Shown piece by piece: positions 8,601 through 11,049 of a DNA stretch of 11,049 nt. The notes under the pieces are model-generated. The model searched no databases. It saw nothing but the letters and a program-made list of their open reading frames with translations, and was not told the DNA's origin. Within the stretch, counting starts at the first letter, position 1. Every line of letters starts with the position of its first letter. The DNA is taken from positions 1 to 11,049 of the forward strand of contig RMBW01000358.1 of NCBI GenBank assembly GCA_004009845.1. Reading direction: 5' to 3'. This DNA is from Davidsoniella eucalypti (lineage: Eukaryota > Ascomycota > Sordariomycetes > Microascales > Ceratocystidaceae). The translations under genes were made by a program, and so were the position numbers.

Positions 8601-9953
8601 TACTGACCTTCCGAAGACGTTTCATGGTATTTCTAGTCTCTCGGAGGCTATCACCTATGCTAACCAACGACATGACAGATATAGCAATGGCATAATAGTA
8701 GTACTCGTCCATAGACCAGAGTAGTAAACTAAGAATCTGAAAGACGTAGAAAGGGTGGAAGACTTCGTCCACGAGGAGCTGCGGAATCGACTTCATCTCG
8801 ATCGATATCAAGTTGAGTCCGAATACTTGCTCTCTGGCACTTCGTTCCTCGCTGCTGATTCCTATGCGCGCTACCTGGAGATCGGTCCATTCAGGGTCTT
8901 TCCACCCAGAAAACAGGACGAACTTGTCGCGTTGCGGGTGGAAGAAGAAAACCACGTAGCGATATGTAAGTTCGCGAAGCTCTTCGACAATGGGGTCCAG
9001 ATCAAGGTCATCGTCGTGGAACATCCTGTTCTTGTGCGGAGAACCGAATATAGTGGATAGCTGGCGGCCATAGTGTCGTTTGTTGATGCCAACAATGCTC
9101 ACCTCGCCCCATTGGTTCTCAACTACGACCCAATCGCTCTCTCTAAGCGGTGCCGGAGTTCCAAGTATGAAGACCTTGTATCTGGGGATCCAGTGCATGA
9201 TGAGAAAGGCAACACCAAACGTCATGATACACAGCGTGGCGTAAATCGCAGTACGCAGCGATGTCGTCTTGAAGCCAGCAATGACGATAGTTAGATCCTC
9301 ATTGGTCATGTAGATCTTCTGGCTATGTCTCCCCCCCTCGCGGCCAGCACCACTGCCCATGGTCGTCGTACTACTACGTCGCAAGAGCCTATCGTGCACT
9401 GAACTACGTGAGAGATTCGACGATCTACGAGGTCCGATGGAGAACTCATCGCTAGCTCGTGGTGCAGACTCGATAGATGGACTTCGTATGGAATCGTCGT
9501 CGTCGTCGCGGGCTCCGTCGTGCTGGTGGCTGAAGATATGGCTGGAGCGCATATCATCTAGGTCGTCGTCGTCGTCGATAACGGGGTACTGATCATACTC
9601 AGCTGAGGCGTTTTCGTCGTAGAAATCGGCATCGTCGTTTTGGAAATATGCGAAGCTGTTGGTAGATGGACGGCGGTTCATGCGATGTGAGAAGGCAGAA
9701 ACACTGGAAGGAAGAGACTCGGCGATTGGACCAGCAAAGACCTGGAGGTGGGAGATATAGGGTTAGTTAAGCTGTATTTGTTTGTATCGTGTGGACACAT
9801 GCTTCCTACCTCGTTTTGGGCCATTTCCTCGAAGACACTAGCATGGCTGTGATTATTCCCCAATGTATAGAAGCTTTGGCGAGCATTGGTTTGATCGTAA
9901 CTGCGGCTGTCACGCCGCAGATCGTCTAGGTCGTCCAGATCGTTGTTGTCCAT
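5660..9953 (-). CDS. YPK9: P5B-type ATPase, ATP13A2/Ypk9 family; one apparent +1 frameshift
   Basis: Coding segments are 9953-9810, 9741-7379, 7326-6912, 6847-6299, 6297-6009 and 5946-5660; introns are 68, 52, 64 and 62 nt. Bridging one base at 6298 gives about 1348 residues, normal for the family. Features in order: an acidic, Ser-rich N-terminus; an N-terminal hydrophobic hairpin near residues 205-230; TGES (485-488, actuator); PPALP (622-626) in TM4, the P5B hallmark; DKTGT with the phosphorylated Asp665; KGAPE (nucleotide-binding domain); TGDN (916-919); GDGANDC (1053-1059); then six C-terminal membrane segments ending in a Lys-rich tail. Family members are vacuolar/lysosomal pumps; ATP13A2 exports polyamines from the lysosome and Ypk9 is vacuolar. 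All catalytic motifs are intact. As read, the frame stops at TGA 6289-6287 after 1160 residues, losing TM7-10. The intron 2 donor (AG|GTCACA) is unusual. ATG 9953 has a good context (TTACCATGG). Confidence 0.92.
6287..6310 (-). other. Apparent +1 frameshift site in the ATPase gene
   Basis: On the minus strand the frame reads ATG GGC TGG GGG AGG GCC GTA TGA and stops. Skipping one base in the G-rich run (for example the A at 6298, or one G of the five at 6303-6299) gives MGWGGPYEKLSRK, which continues into the conserved TM7-10 region with a correctly phased intron and a normal stop. The rest of the gene is clean. The downstream frame is plainly under constraint, so this is either a base-call error in a homopolymer, a very recent mutation, or a recoding site. 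Confidence 0.8.
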
Positions 9954-10303
9954 GGTAAGGACGCGAAGGACGGAATGTCAAGGAAGGCCGAGACGGGAAT
10001 ATATTGGCGTATGCTGTGAATAGTATGGGAATGGTATGTCTGCTTTATACTAAAACCAGGTCCAGCTGGTGTTTATGAGTATCGTATAGTATGTCCTGCT
10101 CGATACAGCTTGGAATGGTACCAGAGCTGATGACAGAAAAATCGATAAATAGGAACAAGATCTTCGTGACTAAACACGGGCAGAAGCAAAGGATACTGAA
10201 TGCTGAAAAAATAAATTGATAAAGAGCGCAATGTTGAATTAGGAACAAAAGTGTGGCACGCGCTAGTAAGACAGAATATCTCGAATTAGGATACCAAAGT
10301 AAT

Positions 10304-10322
10304 CGAGCTATTTCGTAGCTCG
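10304..10322. repeat. Perfect 7-bp inverted repeat (hairpin)
   Basis: CGAGCTA and TAGCTCG are separated by the five bases TTTCG. The element ends four bases before a perfect TGACGTCA octamer. It could be a binding site for a dimeric factor or a chance palindrome. Confidence 0.6.
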
Positions 10323-10325
10323 GAA

Positions 10326-10333
10326 TGACGTCA
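10326..10333. promoter_or_regulatory. CRE/ATF octamer TGACGTCA
   Basis: A perfect palindromic TGACGTCA lies about 370 bp upstream of the ATPase ATG at 9953. This is the classic site of fungal bZIP factors of the ATF/CREB class (Atf1/AtfA, Sko1), linked to stress responses. The octamer is seen directly; its role in ATPase regulation is inference. Confidence 0.45.
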
Positions 10334-10799
10334 AGAATTCGAGGAGTATAGAAATTAGAGCCCTAGACGGGTTTAACGCGGCCGTAATGAAGACGAAAAA
10401 GGGTTGAGAAAGCCTTCTTAAGGACTCGCGATAACGAAAACAAAGTCAAGAAATTTAAAATAAAACAAAAATAGATTTGGGTCTGACGGCGCAAAAAAAG
10501 AGGCTCTAACTTCCATTCTTCGACCTGCAACAAAAGCTAAAAATAATAGAAAATAGAGATAATAAATCAGACATGGGTGCTGGAACAGCAATCAAAACAA
10601 AGCCCCAGAAAAAAAAGAGCAGTGCAAAGGTATCGTAACCCTTGTGCTTGTCGGCGGCATAGCTAACCCTTATGGGCAGTTTATCGCAATAACGGGGCTA
10701 TCGCTAAAGTGCTTCGACGTCCCCACTAGACCCCCGCGAGATATTCACATACCGGAGTAAGAAAGACGGTCAGCTAAGTGCTTATATGACTAGCCACAC

Positions 10800-10815
10800 C
10801 AAGTACTGGTACTTG
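10800..10815. repeat. Palindrome CAAGTAC-TG-GTACTTG
   Basis: A perfect 7-bp inverted repeat with a 2-base centre. It lies just left of a second inverted repeat and could be a symmetric protein-binding site. There is no further support. Confidence 0.5.
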
Positions 10816-10820
10816 TCACC

Positions 10821-10841
10821 GCTGGCTTGTGTGACGCCAGC
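10821..10841. repeat. Inverted repeat GCTGGC / GCCAGC
   Basis: Six-base arms surround a 9-base loop (TTGTGTGAC), five bases after the preceding palindrome. It is weak alone, but the closely spaced pair stands out in an otherwise featureless flank. Confidence 0.4.
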
Positions 10842-11049
10842 AGCTATAATGCCCCGCGTACCGGGTATCAATACTACTCAACAGGCCCTTTTACTTCTAC
10901 AGCGTTTTTCCCGGCCTGGGTCATCCCACCAGAAGAAAAAAGCAGGCAGCAGAGCTCTTTGTTGGTTGGGATTTCCGGTGGAGTTTAGAGCCACAGCCAC
11001 TGAATATCGACGCTGTCTGCTTCCGTCAGTTTTGTATGTATGCTTTAGC

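Larger units (their letters stand above)
9954..11049. promoter_or_regulatory. Upstream region of the ATPase gene
   Basis: About 1.1 kb with no supported gene. It is AT-rich with A-runs around 10430-10620 and becomes more GC-rich after about 10640. Besides the CRE octamer and the inverted repeats listed separately, I see a 9-bp direct repeat GAATTAGGA (10236-10244 and 10283-10291). Open frames on either strand are short and low-complexity. The right end may contain the flank of another gene outside the window. I found no convincing tRNA boxes. Confidence 0.5.

Noticed and set aside
9306..9557. Minus-strand alternative frame over the ATPase N-terminus
   Set aside because: Shadow of the true ATPase frame; the main frame is continuous and well supported.

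Overview
This window looks like nuclear DNA of a filamentous ascomycete fungus (Pezizomycotina-like). Genes are dense, introns are short (52-112 nt) with GT..AG ends and CTAAC/CTGAC-type branch sites, leaders before start codons are CT-rich, and a mitochondrial complex I subunit gene is present, which rules out Saccharomyces-type yeasts. The ubiquitin-conjugating enzyme also has the residue pattern I associate with filamentous ascomycete UBE2J1 homologs. I cannot name the species.

Layout from left to right. 1-498: 5' flank with a CT-rich leader. 499-2712 (+): a long Ser/Pro/Thr-rich, probably disordered protein of unknown function; the convincing coding signal moves through three frames, so the gene looks broken by several one-base shifts, or the sequence has base-call errors there. 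2709-4226 (-): a three-exon, tail-anchored E2 ubiquitin-conjugating enzyme of the UBE2J (Ubc6-like) family with a polyglutamine tract. 4227-4939: divergent promoter region. 4940-5278 (+): a three-exon gene for a 53-residue NDUFB2-type complex I subunit, including a 25-nt microexon. 5279-5659: short convergent spacer. 5660-9953 (-): a P5B-type transport ATPase (ATP13A2/Ypk9 family), six coding segments and about 1348 residues if one apparent +1 frameshift in a G-rich run is bridged. 9954-11049: AT-rich upstream region of the ATPase with a perfect CRE/ATF octamer next to a hairpin.

The genes do not form an operon or an obvious cluster. They are ordinary housekeeping functions: ER protein quality control, respiration, and vacuolar/lysosomal polyamine or cation handling. 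I see no viral, transposon, CRISPR or rRNA sequence and no convincing tRNA. The most notable signals are the single-base frame break in the otherwise intact ATPase, the multiple frame changes in the first gene, and the unusual open tail of the E2 gene, whose stop codon overlaps the stop of its convergent neighbour.
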